From Neopestalotiopsis rosae (taxonomy: Eukaryota; Ascomycota; Sordariomycetes; Amphisphaeriales; Sporocadaceae), in the NCBI GenBank assembly GCA_023078685.1, contig JALGAS010000012.1, positions 186,001 to 250,000 of the forward strand: a stretch of 64,000 nt of DNA, in the 5' to 3' direction. Position numbers and translations under genes: made by a program. This document shows, piece by piece, positions 31,079 to 42,851 of this stretch; the stretch's first letter is position 1, and every line of letters begins with the position of its first letter. The notes beneath the pieces are model-generated. The model was not told the origin of the DNA. It made no database searches and was given only the letters and a program-made list of their open reading frames with translations.

Positions 31079-33451
31079 TTAATTCCATGACTCCAAACCC
31101 TTGAGAATACAGCCCTCTCCGCTCGAGCGGGACACCAGCTTACCGACAGTGTAGACGGTCTCGCCAGCCTCCTTTAGTACGCGAACCACCTCGTCCACCT
31201 CAGACGGACCGACAATGGCAATCATGCCAACACCCGTGTTGAAAGCCCGCGCCATTTCCGAGGCGTCGACATTGCCTGCCTTCTTCAACCACTTGAAGAC
31301 TGGCGGCAGCTCCCAGGTGGCCACGTCAATCTCAGCGGCAAGAGTCTTGGGGAGTGCACGCGGCACGTTCTCGGTCAGTCCACCTCCGGTAATGTGCGAC
31401 AGACCCTTGAGCTTGGAGACCACCTTCAAGAGCGACTTGACGTAGATTCTGGTGGGAGTCAGCAGCGACTCTCCGACAGTGACGCCGCTGGTTTCCCATG
31501 GGGCAGTGGCCAAGTAGTCGAGGTTCTCCTCCTTGAGAATGCGGCGGACCAGGGAGAAGCCGTTGGAGTGGACACCAGCCGAGGCAAGACCAATGAGCAC
31601 GTCACCCTCGCGCATGTCGTCAAGACGGGGCAGACGGTTGCTCGATTCCAGGAGACCGACGGCACAGCCAGCAGCGTCGTAGTCGTCACCCTGGTACATG
31701 CCGGGCATCTCGGCAGTCTCACCACCAACAAGAGCACATCCAGCCTGGATACAGCCGGCACACACACCTTCAACGAAAGCAGCAGAGGCCTCGGGGTCGA
31801 GCTTGCTGCAGCCAATGTAGTCGAGGAACATGAGAGGCTTGGCACCTTGGACAACCAGGTCGTTGACGTTCATGGCGACCAGATCAATTCCAACGGTATC
31901 GTGCTTCTTGGTTTGTTGGGCAATCATGAGCTTGGTACCAACACCATCGATAGCACCAACCAGAGTGAGGCCAGGAGCTTGGTAACCAGCTCCAGACAGG
32001 TCAACCTCACCACCGAAACCACCAATCTCGGCATCAGCACCGGGAATGGCGGTCGAGCGGACAGCCTTCTTGATGCGCTCCACAAACTGGTTGCCAGCCT
32101 CGATGCTGACACCAGCCTGGGCATATGTGAGGGCCTTTTTGGTGTCCGAAGTGGGACGGAAAGCGCGGTGGGCAATGTCTCTACGGAAGTACATCTTGTT
32201 AAACTCGATAAGCTTGACACCCTCGTAGGCCTTGTCGACAGCGGCCCGGAGGCTGTCGGCGGTTGCGGTTGCTGCAATGACACGGCCGCCTGCAGTGACA
32301 ATCTTGCCATTTTGCAGCTTGGTGCCTGCGTGGAAAATGTTGATTCCAGCGGGAGGCTCGCTAATGGTCATTTCATCACCCTTGCCATATGCTTCTGGGT
32401 AACCTCCGGCGGCGACAACGACGGTGGTGCTAAACTTGTCCTCAATGTTGAAAATCAAGCCATTTCTGTCCAGGTTTCCGTTGACACAAGCCTCCATAAT
32501 CAGGGCAAGATCAGTGTCTTGCGAGAGAAGAGGCATGACGGTTTGCACTTCTGGGTCGCCGAATCGCACGTTGTACTCGAGCACCTTGGGGCCGTTGGCG
32601 GTGATCATGAAGCCGGTAAAGAGGATACCCTTGAAGGTCAGGTTGTCTTTCCGCAGTCCGTCAATGGTGGACTGAATGATGCGGTCCATCTCGGCAATAA
32701 GCTCGGGTGTGGCAATGTTGGTGGGCGCATAGCAGCCCATACCTCCAGTGTTGAGGCCAGTGTCACCCTCGCCAACCCGCTTGTGGTCCTGGGCCGGAGG
32801 GAAAGACTTGATGCGAGAACCATCGCAAAAGGTCAAGACGCTCAGCTCGTCGCCAGCCAAGAACTCCTCAATGACGACCTCGTCACCAGCCGAGCCAAAT
32901 TCCTTGGTCAGCATGATATCCTTGAGCGCCTGGTGTGCCTCCTCTTTCGTGGTAGGGATAATGACACCCTTTCCTGCAGCTAGACCGTCGGCCTTGATGA
33001 CCACATCGTGGTTGACCGAGTCGAGGTACTTCTTTGCCTTTTCGTAGTCGTCAAAGTTCTCAAAAGCGGCAGTCGGGATGCCCCACTTCTTCATGAAGTC
33101 CTTGGAAAAGGTCTTGCTTCCCTCCATGCGGGCGGCGGCCTTGGAGGGACCAAAGCTGGGAATACCGGCCTTGGCGAAGAAATCGACGGCACCGGCGACC
33201 AATGGTGCCTCCGGGCCGGGAATGACAAAATTGACATTCTCCTTCTTAGCCAGCTCGAGGAGGGCGGGAAAGTCCTCAGGAGAGACGGTGTCGACGTTCT
33301 TGGTCTTGGGCGTCGTGGCCGTGCCTCCATTGCCGGGCACAACGGTGATGGACTCGACATTGGGCGACTGGCTCAGCTTCCAGGCAATGGCGTTCTCGCG
33401 GCCGCCATTGCCAATAAGCAGAACGCGCAGAGGGTATTCGACGACCGACAT
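31079..33451 (-). CDS. ADE5,7: Bifunctional GAR synthetase / AIR synthetase
   Basis: A single exon of 790 residues. The first half (about 1-425) is phosphoribosylamine-glycine ligase. It shows the N-domain start [18 protein letters not shown] and the ATP-grasp segment [16 protein letters not shown]. The second half (about 435-790) is phosphoribosylformylglycinamidine cyclo-ligase, with [18 protein letters not shown], the Gly-rich IDGVGTKL and [13 protein letters not shown]. These are steps 2 and 5 of IMP synthesis, fused in fungi as in yeast Ade5,7, and act in the cytosol. Length matches the yeast enzyme (802). A long open frame on the opposite strand is only a codon-usage shadow. Upstream TGACTC fits purine control. 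Confidence 0.97.
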   Translation of the reverse strand: MSVVEYPLRVLLIGNGGRENAIAWKLSQSPNVESITVVPGNGGTATTPKTKNVDTVSPEDFPALLELAKKENVNFVIPGPEAPLVAGAVDFFAKAGIPSFGPSKAAARMEGSKTFSKDFMKKWGIPTAAFENFDDYEKAKKYLDSVNHDVVIKADGLAAGKGVIIPTTKEEAHQALKDIMLTKEFGSAGDEVVIEEFLAGDELSVLTFCDGSRIKSFPPAQDHKRVGEGDTGLNTGGMGCYAPTNIATPELIAEMDRIIQSTIDGLRKDNLTFKGILFTGFMITANGPKVLEYNVRFGDPEVQTVMPLLSQDTDLALIMEACVNGNLDRNGLIFNIEDKFSTTVVVAAGGYPEAYGKGDEMTISEPPAGINIFHAGTKLQNGKIVTAGGRVIAATATADSLRAAVDKAYEGVKLIEFNKMYFRRDIAHRAFRPTSDTKKALTYAQAGVSIEAGNQFVERIKKAVRSTAIPGADAEIGGFGGEVDLSGAGYQAPGLTLVGAIDGVGTKLMIAQQTKKHDTVGIDLVAMNVNDLVVQGAKPLMFLDYIGCSKLDPEASAAFVEGVCAGCIQAGCALVGGETAEMPGMYQGDDYDAAGCAVGLLESSNRLPRLDDMREGDVLIGLASAGVHSNGFSLVRRILKEENLDYLATAPWETSGVTVGESLLTPTRIYVKSLLKVVSKLKGLSHITGGGLTENVPRALPKTLAAEIDVATWELPPVFKWLKKAGNVDASEMARAFNTGVGMIAIVGPSEVDEVVRVLKEAGETVYTVGKLVSRSSGEGCILKGLESWN

Positions 33452-34123
33452 TTTGTGTTAAGAAAATGGAGACCGACGTGTAAAAGTAAATGGAAAAATT
33501 CCAAATCGGAATGAGGACGTATGTCCTAGAGAAGGGGAGGAAGGGAGGAAGCTATTCGAGGCCTGCTCTAGAATAGTAACAAAAATTTGTCCCGCGATCG
33601 CACCTACAAAAAAAGTACGGTTATTAACCCCTCCCCCGCAATTAATTTTTACAGGGGACCTGAAAAGGCTGAAAGTGCAGGGATCTTTTGGTGACGTCTA
33701 AGTGGAGGAGCCATCATGACTCGAAAATGAACCTTGCGAGTTCATGGGCACTTGTTACGATTGAGTAGGTATTGCTTTAAGAAAATACTTCAATCTTATT
33801 GATACGTCAAGATTATATTCAAATCCTTGTGAACGATCCTTATTCGTAGAAGGCGATCATTGACCAGCATCAAAATCATATACTCGAGTTCGGAATACAC
33901 GCCAAGAAACGCAGTGATCCACTTTCCCGAGGTCCTGCCTTATCAACGTTATCGCCGTGACATGCCGGCTAAGCTCGGTCAACCGTGTCTTGGAGGCTCA
34001 TTCAAGCAACTCGACGCCACATTGTACAACGCGACAATTTAAGCATAAAGAACAGCAAGCCATTACAGAAGCAAAGATCAGTACACTTTAATTCGGGCGC
34101 ATTACACTCGTGATATCGCCGTC
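33452..34123. other. Divergent promoter region of ADE5,7 and the CoA kinase gene
   Basis: 672 bp between two divergent start codons. It holds TGACTC and TGACGTC elements and AT-rich tracts, and no credible gene; a 60-residue frame at 33860-34042 has no support. Confidence 0.55.
33692..33722 (+). promoter_or_regulatory. TGACGTC and TGACTC elements upstream of ADE5,7
   Basis: TGACGTC (33692-33698) and TGACTC (33717-33722) lie 241-271 bp upstream of the ADE5,7 ATG. TGACTC is the core used by Bas1 and Gcn4 in yeast purine and amino acid genes and by the CPC1-type bZIP in filamentous fungi. TGACGTC is a CRE-type bZIP core. Use here is inferred. Confidence 0.4.
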
Positions 34124-34948
34124 ATGCTACTCATCGGCCTGACCGGGTCCATAGCGACTGGAAAGTCGACCGTTTCATCCATTCTCTCGTCTCCACCCTA
34201 CAAGCTTCCCATTATTGATGCAGACGTGCTGGCGCGCAAAGTGGTCGAGCCAGGAACTGCCGGCTACAATGCAATCGTCAAGTACTTTGGACCGACAACG
34301 CCAGAGCTCTTGGTCGAGCCGTCAGAGAGCATGCCGGTGAATGGAGTCAATGGCAAGGGCAGGCCTCTGAATCGGCCAGCACTGGGCAGACGCGTCTTTG
34401 GCGACAGCGAGGAGCGGAAAAAGGATCGCGGCGTCTTGAACAAGATTGTACATCCCGCCGTGCGTAAGGAAATGTACAAGTCGCTGCTCTGGTGCTACGT
34501 CACGGGTCACTGGGCCGTGATACTGGATGTTCCGCTCCTTTTTGAGAGTGCGCTGGATCGCATGTGTGGAGTCGTCATGGTGGTCGCCGTGAGAGAGCCT
34601 GAGGTACAAATGAAGAGGCTCATGGACCGCGACCCCCACCTCACCAGGGAGGATGCCCAAAACCGGGTGCTGAGCCAGACCGACGTGAGGCTCAAGGCGA
34701 GGCGGTGCGAGGCCAGGGGCAAGGGAAAGGGCGTCGTGGTTTGGAACGATACGTCCAAGGAGGAGCTCAAGGCCGAGATTGACCATGCAATTCAGGAGAT
34801 ACAAAAGAGAAGCCCCAGCTGGTGGAATTGGTTTCTTTTACTCAACCCTCCGCTGGCCGTGCTGTCGGGTGCCTGGACATTTTGGCAAAACGTACAAATC
34901 AATAAGAGGTGGAATGAGCAGGAGCTGAAGGAAAAGGCCAAGTTGTAG
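34124..34948 (+). CDS. CAB5: Dephospho-CoA kinase
   Basis: A single exon of 274 residues. The P-loop GSIATGKS lies at residues 8-15. IIDADVLARKVVEPGTAGY carries the Asp that binds dephospho-CoA, and HPAVRKEM, VILDVPLLFE and the LID segment around RDPHLTREDAQNRVLSQ follow. It phosphorylates dephospho-CoA at the ribose 3' hydroxyl, the last step of CoA synthesis. After the kinase core there is a hydrophobic C-terminal stretch (WWNWFLLLNPPLAVLSGAWT) that should anchor it to a membrane. Yeast Cab5 is mitochondrial outer-membrane associated, and this fits. A roughly 20-residue insertion (after GPTTPELL) is longer than in bacterial CoaE. Confidence 0.93.
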   Translation: MLLIGLTGSIATGKSTVSSILSSPPYKLPIIDADVLARKVVEPGTAGYNAIVKYFGPTTPELLVEPSESMPVNGVNGKGRPLNRPALGRRVFGDSEERKKDRGVLNKIVHPAVRKEMYKSLLWCYVTGHWAVILDVPLLFESALDRMCGVVMVVAVREPEVQMKRLMDRDPHLTREDAQNRVLSQTDVRLKARRCEARGKGKGVVVWNDTSKEELKAEIDHAIQEIQKRSPSWWNWFLLLNPPLAVLSGAWTFWQNVQINKRWNEQELKEKAKL

Positions 34949-35495
34949 ATCTGGAGTTGGCACGACTGTTACAGCGCGAATAGTATCCAGAGAAACGCGG
35001 GTTGTCAAGTCAGACGTATTGAACAAATAATCTCTAGTTGTCGAGACAACTTTGTATCGTTTACCATTATTGGGCGCAGAGCTCCAATGCTGCGGATCCA
35101 ATTTGTTTCGTTTAAAAGCTCGAGTGTTCCTTCCTTTTTTTTTTTTTTCCAGTGCATCATTTGGTTGCTGCCTCTACATTCGTCCACACATTCAATCCCA
35201 TCCGACGTCCACAACCAACAACACGTCCAGCAATCCCTCATTCATCGCCTCTGGAATCACCTCGCCCTTTGGGGGCACACTTGGCTTTGCATCGGCCACA
35301 AGAGTATCGGCATTTTTGGCATCGCTACGACAGCACTTTGGCCACCAACGCTCATTCCACCCACCACCAAACGGAGCACTGTTCAACTACTTGTACGACT
35401 TTGTTGACGACAGTAGAATTCGTTCGCTCTGATAACAAATACCAATCCCGACAGACTTTCCTCCGTCTCGACAAATTTCGTCTACGACAATCATT

Positions 35496-37615
35496 ATGCG
35501 CGGCAGGCAGGCCAATTCCTTCTGCGAATGGGTAGTCGGTGCAAACTACACCCGCCGCAAGAAGAGCACACGGAGAACAGTCGCAAGCTTGACTGTGGAG
35601 ACCGACGATGAGACTGACACAGACACCATATCACTCTCTATTCCTCGAGGTAAGGGCCGGGTCAAAACTTCCCGTACGAAGCAAGAGAAGCAGGTTCGTT
35701 TCTCAGAAGCTGCAGAATCATCCGAAGATACCAAAGAGGTCAGTCGCACAAAAAATACTCTCCCATCCGATCAAATACATTTAATCGAAACAAATTTATT
35801 TCATAGCGACTCCATGTAACAACTGCTAACTGACCATGACAGGCCGACACAAGCGCCACCAGCGCCGAGCCGTCCGAAGCAGAGGTCAGTGAAAACGAGA
35901 CAACCGACGCCGCTGAAGCCGAGACTACCGACGAGGATATCGACTCTGATTGCCCCTGCGGAAAATGCGTTTCGGGAAGAGAGCGACTAAAGAAGAAACA
36001 GGAGGCAGAGTCTGATGCCGACACTCACACCAAGCACAAGGACAAGAAGGACAAGAAAGCCGCCGCAAAAGACAAGTCAAAGAGCAAGGCCAAGGACAAG
36101 AATAGCAAGAAGAAGAATAAGGCTAAAGAAAAGGAACCCGAGTCTAAAGCCGAGGCCGAGTCTGGGTCGGAAACCGCGGTAGACTCTGACGCTTCCGAGG
36201 CCGAGGAAAAGGAAAACACCAAGCCCAAGAACAAGAAACAAAAGGGTAAAGGTGGTAACAAGAAGCAAGCAGAAGCTTCTGGTGAAGAGACCGAGGCAGT
36301 CGACGATACTGAGGAAGAGAAGCCCAAGAAGGGAAAGAAGAAGGACAAGAATCAAAACGACGAGCCCAAAGGCAACCAAAAGAAGAAGAACAAGGGTGGT
36401 GATGCCAAGAACAAGTCGGACGAGAAGCCTCAGGAGCAAGAGGTTACTGAGTCCGCACCTTCAACCAAGAAGAAGAAGAAGGAGAAGAAGGCCAAGGCCT
36501 TTGTTCAACCTCCTCCACGCCGACCCGACTTGTTGATGCCCGTCAGCGCCCATGTTGTACAGGTCGAACACTCGATTGAGAGTGCCGAGGATCCACGGCC
36601 AAATGCATTCTACGATGTCGAACATGGGGTCATGCGTGTCTACCACGGCAGTGCCTATGGAAATCCATATGGTGTCTTGTACCCAAAGCGTTGGGGTCAA
36701 AACATGCCCTTGGGTACTCCTCATCCATCGCAGAATCCCTGGTTTTATGGATTCCACCCCTCTCACGCTCCAGTACCGCCTCCACAGGTCATTCCAGCTA
36801 CACAATCTGCTGATGGACCTGGCCCGAAAAACCCTTGGTACCAAGGTGAGGGCGTTGTACAGGTCAACAATCCTGTCACCCCCATGCCCAAGGACTCTCG
36901 CGCTATCTACAATGAATCACCTTCCCTCAGGGCTGCTGCCAAGAAAGACAGCAATAATGTCGTTCCCTTTGCTCCTCCCGGCTCTCGAGCTGGATCCAAC
37001 GGAGGCCGGAGCATTCAGGGTGCACCGGAAGCCAAACAGGATGAAACGAGTGGCAATGTCGCTGAAGCAAATGAGCAGGCCAAAGTTCCCTGGAGCCCAT
37101 CTCATAGCCAGCAGCTCGAAAACGATTTGCAACAAATTAGAGCCGGCAGCAAAAAGAATAGTCTGGCAGGAAGTCAGAAGGGTAGCAAGGCTGGGAGTCA
37201 GAAGAATGATAATGGAGAGCCCACGGGGGATGAATTTAATTGGAACAACAACGACGCTGGTGCTTGGGGTGCTGATAATACCAACAACACTGGGGTTTGG
37301 GGTGCTGATGACACTGGGAACTCTTGGCAGAATAACGACAACACTGAGAAAGTTGACCTTCCTGCCACCAACGTCGATACAAATGACCAGCCAATCGACC
37401 ACCAGAAAGAAGACGACTGGGGAGCGAATAATGGCCAAAATAACGATAACGAGGTCAAGAATTCCCCATCAAACAAGCCTCCTTCCTCTGGTGGCAATGT
37501 AATGGGCCGAGGCGATCATCCTCCCAAGGAGGGCACACCTCGCTCACATCACTCTACCTCAATCTGGTGGCAACGTCTTTGGTGGTTCGGCACAAGGCGA
37601 GACTGCAACGAATAA
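35496..37615 (+). CDS. Lys-rich, low-complexity protein of unknown function
   Basis: Exons 35496-35738 and 35843-37615 are joined by a 104 bp phase-0 intron (GTCAGT...TGACAG, branch GCTAAC). This gives about 671 residues. The N-terminal start MRGRQANSFCEWVVGANYTR leads into a long Lys/Glu-rich part with many KKK and KDKK runs, likely nuclear or nucleolar. A short folded segment (around NAFYDVEHGVMRVYHGSAYG) then has aromatic and Gly/Pro residues, followed by an Asn/Gly/Trp-rich tail with repeated GVWGADD units. An alternative C-terminus exists: the other frame reads on to TAA at 37728 with sensible sequence (QDWQDLSAAMNTGGYFDTKE). A 106 bp intron with a weak donor, or a frameshift near 37500, would connect to it. 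I do not recognise the family. Confidence 0.6.
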
Positions 37616-38398
37616 CAATAACAATAGCAACACCCAGGACTGGCAGGATCTCAGTGCTGCCATGAACACGGGTGGATATTTCGACACCAAGGAGGGCCAA
37701 GCGGAATTGGCAAATACAAAGTGGTAAAAATTCAGGGCACAACTACACAAAGCTACGAGAAGGCCCCAAGGTTTACCACCATATCGAGCTGCACAATGCG
37801 ATGGAAGGAGGGTATGGCTCGCAAGTCCCGTCAATGTTGGCCCTTGTTTGGGTGTTTTGTTTGTTTCCGGTCGACTGGTTTATTATTGATCTTCAAGTGG
37901 ACTGACTATAGTGGCACGTGTGCTACGTTAATGACTTTCAATTCCCGAGACCATGAAGAATAGTCAAGAGCAATGCAATATCTTACAAGTATCTCCACGG
38001 GACTGTGATTCTGTAACAATAGCACAGCCATTCCGTCACGAGCCGGCTGCTGGCATTGACAGTTGTGAATGTTTTGAAGTAATATTCCATGCACATGATA
38101 TCTACATACACACATCACAGATCACCATTGAGACAATTCATGCGGAGGGAAGATGTCAATCTGAATTGAAGACTATGACAAACACAAATATACATTTTGT
38201 GTAACACGAACCAAGACTATCTTTTTGATGCAAATGCCGACTCCTTCCTCATTTCCGAGCCAGAGGAGAATTTTCCCATGTAAGCCAGGCAAAACGCTTT
38301 TGTCCATGAGTGAAAAAACATGCTTGTGAAAGAAGCAATATCTGAGCAAAGCTGGGCAACTGCCAGGAGCAGCGCCCAAGTGGCAGTGAAGAACACAA

Positions 38399-39781
38399 TT
38401 AGTCCTCCTCCTCGGAAGACTCCTCGTCAGCCTCGTCGAGCCACTTGATGAAGGGCTCGGCAGCCTTGCGGATTTGACGAGAAGTAGAGACGTCGCAGTA
38501 CTTCTTGCTGGCCTTGCTACCCCACTTGCGGACAAACTCCTCAGAGATGAGTTCCTGGTCGTACAGCTGGTAGAGGATCTTGTTGGAGACAACATCAGCA
38601 GTCAGCAGCTTGGGGTTCTGCTTGCCCTCCTTGGCCAGGAGGCACTCAATTCCACCCAAGAAGGCCTTTTCGTGGCGCTCAGAGATCTTGGTAGGGTTCT
38701 CGGGGTCCTTGAGGAACTAAAAGGCTGTTAGTATAATGTGAGAGAGCAGGGAAAGAATGATGCTTACCTGCTTGAGAAGTCCAGCACGCTTGGGAATCTG
38801 GGCAACAATGTTGTCAGTGAACAGGGCCTGGACAAGAACCATGACGGTCTTGTGCTTGGTCTCAATGTTCAGCTCCTTGGCCTTCTTGTAAATGTCCAGG
38901 TCGTCAACCTTGTCAATGCTTCCAGTCTCGGTAGCCTTCTCCAAAATCCAGTTGCCAAGTTCATCATAGACGGTGGGGCCACTGGCCTCACCATCTTCAT
39001 CCTCGTCAGCGCCTTCAAGGACAAGCTTGTCGCGGAACTCGGTTGGGAGCTTGTTCTGGCGGGCCTTGACGGCCTCCTCAGACATGTCGACAGCCCAATC
39101 ATCGTCCTTGACTTCCTTGGGGGCGTTGATGTCCTGAGCAGCGGCGGTGATCTTGCGAGTGAACTCGTCGTCACTATCGGCGCCAGCTGCCTCGTCTTCA
39201 CCGTTCTCGTTGGAGCCATTCTCCGAGCCATCATCGCCACCGCTTCCGTTACCATTCTCGCCATTCTGCAGACCCAGCTGCTTGGCTCTGCGGGCCGCCT
39301 GGCGCTCAGCCTTGGTAGTCTTGGACTTCTTGCCCTTCTTGGTCTGAGTCTTCAGAATGAAGTTGATCAAGTTGGAGTGGACAAGAGGCTTGCTACGGGC
39401 ACCGCAGGCCTTGCAGTCCTTGCGAACGACATCATCCTTGATGGTGAGGTCGGTCTCGGGATTGCCGCAGTCGTCACAGAGAACATACTTCTCAATAAAG
39501 ACGAACAGAGACTTTTGCAGAGTCTCGCCATCGTGAGCACCGTTGATGATCCAACGGTCATCGGCGGGATCCATGTTGGTCTGAGCACCGAGATCAAGTC
39601 CGAACCACTTGATGACATGGCCTCCAGGACGGGCAAGGGACTGAGCGATAGTGCTCAGGTTGACAACAACGGTCTTGATACCGTTGCCCTTGCCTTCGAC
39701 CTTGACTTGGAGTCTGGGCATCTTGTAGCGGTAGAACTTGTCCTCGGCCCTCTTGGGGTTGATGGCAAGTAGTTCGACCAT
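38399..39781 (-). CDS. TIF5: Translation initiation factor eIF5
   Basis: Exons 39781-38768 and 38716-38399 are joined by a 51 bp phase-0 intron (GTAAGC...TTTTAG, branch ACTAAC), giving 443 residues. The N-terminal GAP domain holds the arginine finger in KFYRYKMP (R18, equal to yeast R15), GGHVIKWFGLDLGAQ, and a zinc ribbon with CDDC and CKAC. An acidic Asn/Gly-rich linker follows. The C-terminal W2 (HEAT) domain ends in acidic/aromatic boxes (EPFIKWLDEADEE). It stimulates GTP hydrolysis by eIF2 in the 43S/48S complex and binds eIF1, eIF3c and eIF2 beta through the W2 domain. A long antisense frame over exon 1 is a shadow. Confidence 0.96.
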
Positions 39782-41769
39782 TTTGGCGGTTGTTATTTAG
39801 CAGATGGTATGAATCTGGTGTATGGTTATAGAAACGGATATATGCACGGCTGAGCTTGAGCTTTGAGCGGTGCTTGACAGGCGAACTGATGTTCTCGGCG
39901 ATGAACTTGTGTGGTGAATATTGACACTGGTTCGGAAATGACTAGTTGATCATTTGCGAACGGACGAGAGTCGGTTACTTGGATTTTGTTGATTGGCAAC
40001 AGGATATTGTACTCGTGGAATTGAGAGTATAGAGGATGGACGAGCCAGGCTGTCAGTAATAGATCTTATGCTGAGCAAACATAGGGGAGACTGGAGACAG
40101 GTTTTCGTGGGCGTTGGCAGGCATTAACTCGTTGCGAGACCGATTCAGCCGACAGAACTGATGTTGGGGCTACAAGGTTTTCGCGGTATGCGAAAAGACT
40201 GCAGCGTGAGAGGGGGTAGGTGTGTAAACACTGCGTTCTTGTCGTGCTGATACATAAACAGCAATGTCGAAATGTACCCTTTTACGTGGGGTTTCGGGGT
40301 GATGGCAAGGTCGAAGGACTGAAGAGCCGATTGTGCGACAAGCAGCTTTTCAGGAATCTAGGATTGCCGTTGGGTTGATGCAGACAGGCAGGTTGTGTGC
40401 GTGTGAAGAGTTGTCAGACGTTTGGGCAAGCGATGCGCGCAAGTCGCCGGACAAGTAGGATGATTTTGGAGTGTCAGCAAGCGGGAACAAGGCCGCAACA
40501 AATTGTTGTTCTTGTTGTTGTATGAGACGTTTCCTTCTCTGTCCGAGAGAGGCGATCAAAGATTGGTTTCAGATGATCCGCACGTGGCTTACCAATCTGA
40601 TGGTAGGTAGTTGGGATTTTCGCTGAGCAGTGCAAAAAGGAAGAAGTTTGGGAGGAGTTGACAAAAAAAGTTGGTGGTGTCGGAGAAAGGAAAGAAAGAG
40701 GTGGAAAAGAGGAGGAGGCCAGAAAAGAAAATGGAGCCGAAAGCGTCGAGCTGCGAATGAGGCACGACAACCAATCCTGGCACCTGCCGACCTGATTGAC
40801 TGGCTGGCTGCGCTCCAGTCCACTCCAGTCCACTCCAGCTCGCTCAACGTCGGGCGACGGGATTTCTTGCAGTGACCCTCTAAGTGAGTGGAGGGGCAGA
40901 GGGGCACAGAGGGGCGCTGAAAGCACTGGCCATTGGGCAGGTAGCGGCCGGCGGTTTCGCAGTTTCGCAGGGTCGGAGCCTAGAGGGGCACGCGAGGCAC
41001 GCACTGGGGGTCTCCGGGGCCAAAAGTCAGAGTCACTCTGTAGTGAGTCGGCGGCTGCCTAGGTACATGCTCGGTACCTCGGACTGCACACAAACTCCAG
41101 TTCTTTGTGGGGTTGAGGCAAAAAAAGAAAGGAAAAAATCTCACTGATCCCATGGTAGATTGGATTGTTACACTAATTTGTCGGGCCGGAAGAGGATTTG
41201 TCGTATGCTGGTGAGATCCAGCCAGATCATGAACATCATTCCAGGGTGGGAAACACCAGGCCGTTGGAAGCCGTGATTGCCTTTCCCCCCGGAGAAATTA
41301 TTTAACATTTTGGGTTTGAGTGACGAATATTCACGCACATGTGCCCATACACCATGTTGGCCTCTCTGAATACGGAACTCACACAAATCATAAGAGTTTG
41401 ATCTCCAAGACAAAAACTAGTTCTGACAAGAACTCGCCGTGAACAGAACAGTCTGTTATATCAATTGACTGACGTGAAGCCTCTCAAAAGGATGCCCTTA
41501 TCAATATGCTACGACACCCAAGCTGTCGTTCATCTACTATGTTCATGCAAATCATGAAAATCTTCTGCCATCAATACCGCATTTGCCCGGTTGAAAGCCT
41601 CTCCCCGAATGCTCATCAGTCTGTGCTGAGTTTATGTAAGAGCCTGCCATCGCAAAACGAGGCTATAGAAACATGAATGCACACTGCATTCTGGTGCCTG
41701 GGGTATAAGAAAAGAAAAATAAAGACGATCCATGCTGTATGTATAATGATTCGCTCAGAAAGAAACGCG
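39782..41769. other. Intergenic, 2.0 kb, upstream of TIF5
   Basis: Purine-rich + strand between 40630 and 40750 (CT-rich on the coding strand of TIF5), typical of promoter and leader sequence. An antisense frame of 176 residues (40474-41004) is Pro/Ser/Leu-rich and unconvincing. No other gene is seen. Confidence 0.5.
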
Positions 41770-42851
41770 TCATGAAGATGTACTCGGTTCGTCCTTTGAC
41801 TGGTTCTGGTTCTGATTCAACTGAAGACCGTGGCTCTGGGCCAATGACTTCCACGAGTTCACCTCGCGATACGCCCTTTCACATTCTTGTTTGAGCTTAT
41901 CGTTTGAAGTGCTCAGCTCTTGAATGGCCTGTTCCGTGAGCAGCTTCTCCAGCGTCCACTTTTCAATGTTTTGCGCCTCGTTCTCCTTGAGTTGTGTGAT
42001 GAAGGAGACGGCACGCTGGAGGATGGAGCCCTTGTTCTTTTCACATCCAGGGACAATCTTTGCCAGCTCATTAATACCTTCATTGATAGTTTCCCTTCGT
42101 CGGCGTTCAACTTGACCTGGTCAGCAGCATATTCCATAACCTTGTCGTTTGACTCACCTTCTTTGTGGTTATCCTTGCGTTGCTTGTGCCATTCCTCAGA
42201 TCCTACTGCAGGTCGGTGTCCTGCTGGCTGCTGGACTGGAGATTGGAATACTGGAGCACCGGATCGAAGACCATTCTGTCCCGGTTGTGGCGGCCCTTGC
42301 GGAGGACCCTGGTTCGAAGGGTCCGGCATACTATCAGTTGGCACCATATCGTTACTGCCATAAGAGTTGTGCTCATTCTCATTGGCGGCTTGTGCAGCAA
42401 AAGTCTCCTCCGTCGTAGGTGGTACATGGATAGTAGGATACATGGACCCTAATGCAGCTGCTGCTGTGCTCGAGGCGTTGGCTGGATCAGCAGATTCATG
42501 ATGGTCGGCTTGAGTAGCTTGCTGCAGTGCGGTAAAGTCTGCAGCATTGACACTGGCGGCTGCGGCGGCTTGGGCAGCCTCGACTGCACTCTCCACGTAT
42601 GAAGCCGCAGCCTCAACATCGGCGTGGTTGGACATGGTGGCTGATGCTGCGCCTCGCTTTGCCCGTCTCGATTCAGCTGGTGATGAATCAGGCGCACTTC
42701 GCTTGCGTCGACTAGGACTCGTAGACGAAGGAGCGGCATAGTCACTTTGCTCTTGTGTGACAGCCTCGGCCATGGCGGCCAAGTAGCGGGGATCGGCGAG
42801 TTGCTCCAGGTTGGCAACCTCGCTGTGAGGGTAAGACGCAGACTCCATCAT
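41770..42851 (-). CDS. CBF1: bHLH factor of the CBF1 (centromere-binding factor 1) type
   Basis: Exons 42851-42158 and 42110-41770 give 344 residues across a 47 bp phase-1 intron (GTGAGT...GTCAAG). The intron falls inside the basic region. Joined, it reads HKQRKDNHKEVERRRRETIN followed by EGINELAKIVPG and KGSILQRAVSFITQLKENEA, the CBF1-type bHLH with H/E/R E-box contacts (about residues 220-285). A Leu/Gln-rich coiled coil follows to the C-terminus. The first 200 residues are Ala/Ser/Gln-rich and disordered, with a KRSAPDSSPAESRRAKR nuclear signal. Yeast Cbf1 binds CACGTG at centromeres and at sulphur-amino-acid genes. In filamentous fungi only the transcription role is likely. Confidence 0.9.

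Noticed and set aside
31394..32983. 529-codon open frame antisense to ADE5,7
   Set aside because: It mirrors the coding gene, has no domain of its own, and such shadows are common opposite GC-rich codon usage.
38738..39772. 344-codon open frame antisense to eIF5
   Set aside because: Shadow of exon 1 of TIF5; Leu/Val/Gly-rich and without a domain.
40474..41004. 176-residue minus-strand frame upstream of TIF5
   Set aside because: Low-complexity Pro/Ser/Leu composition from a CT-rich promoter tract; no motif.
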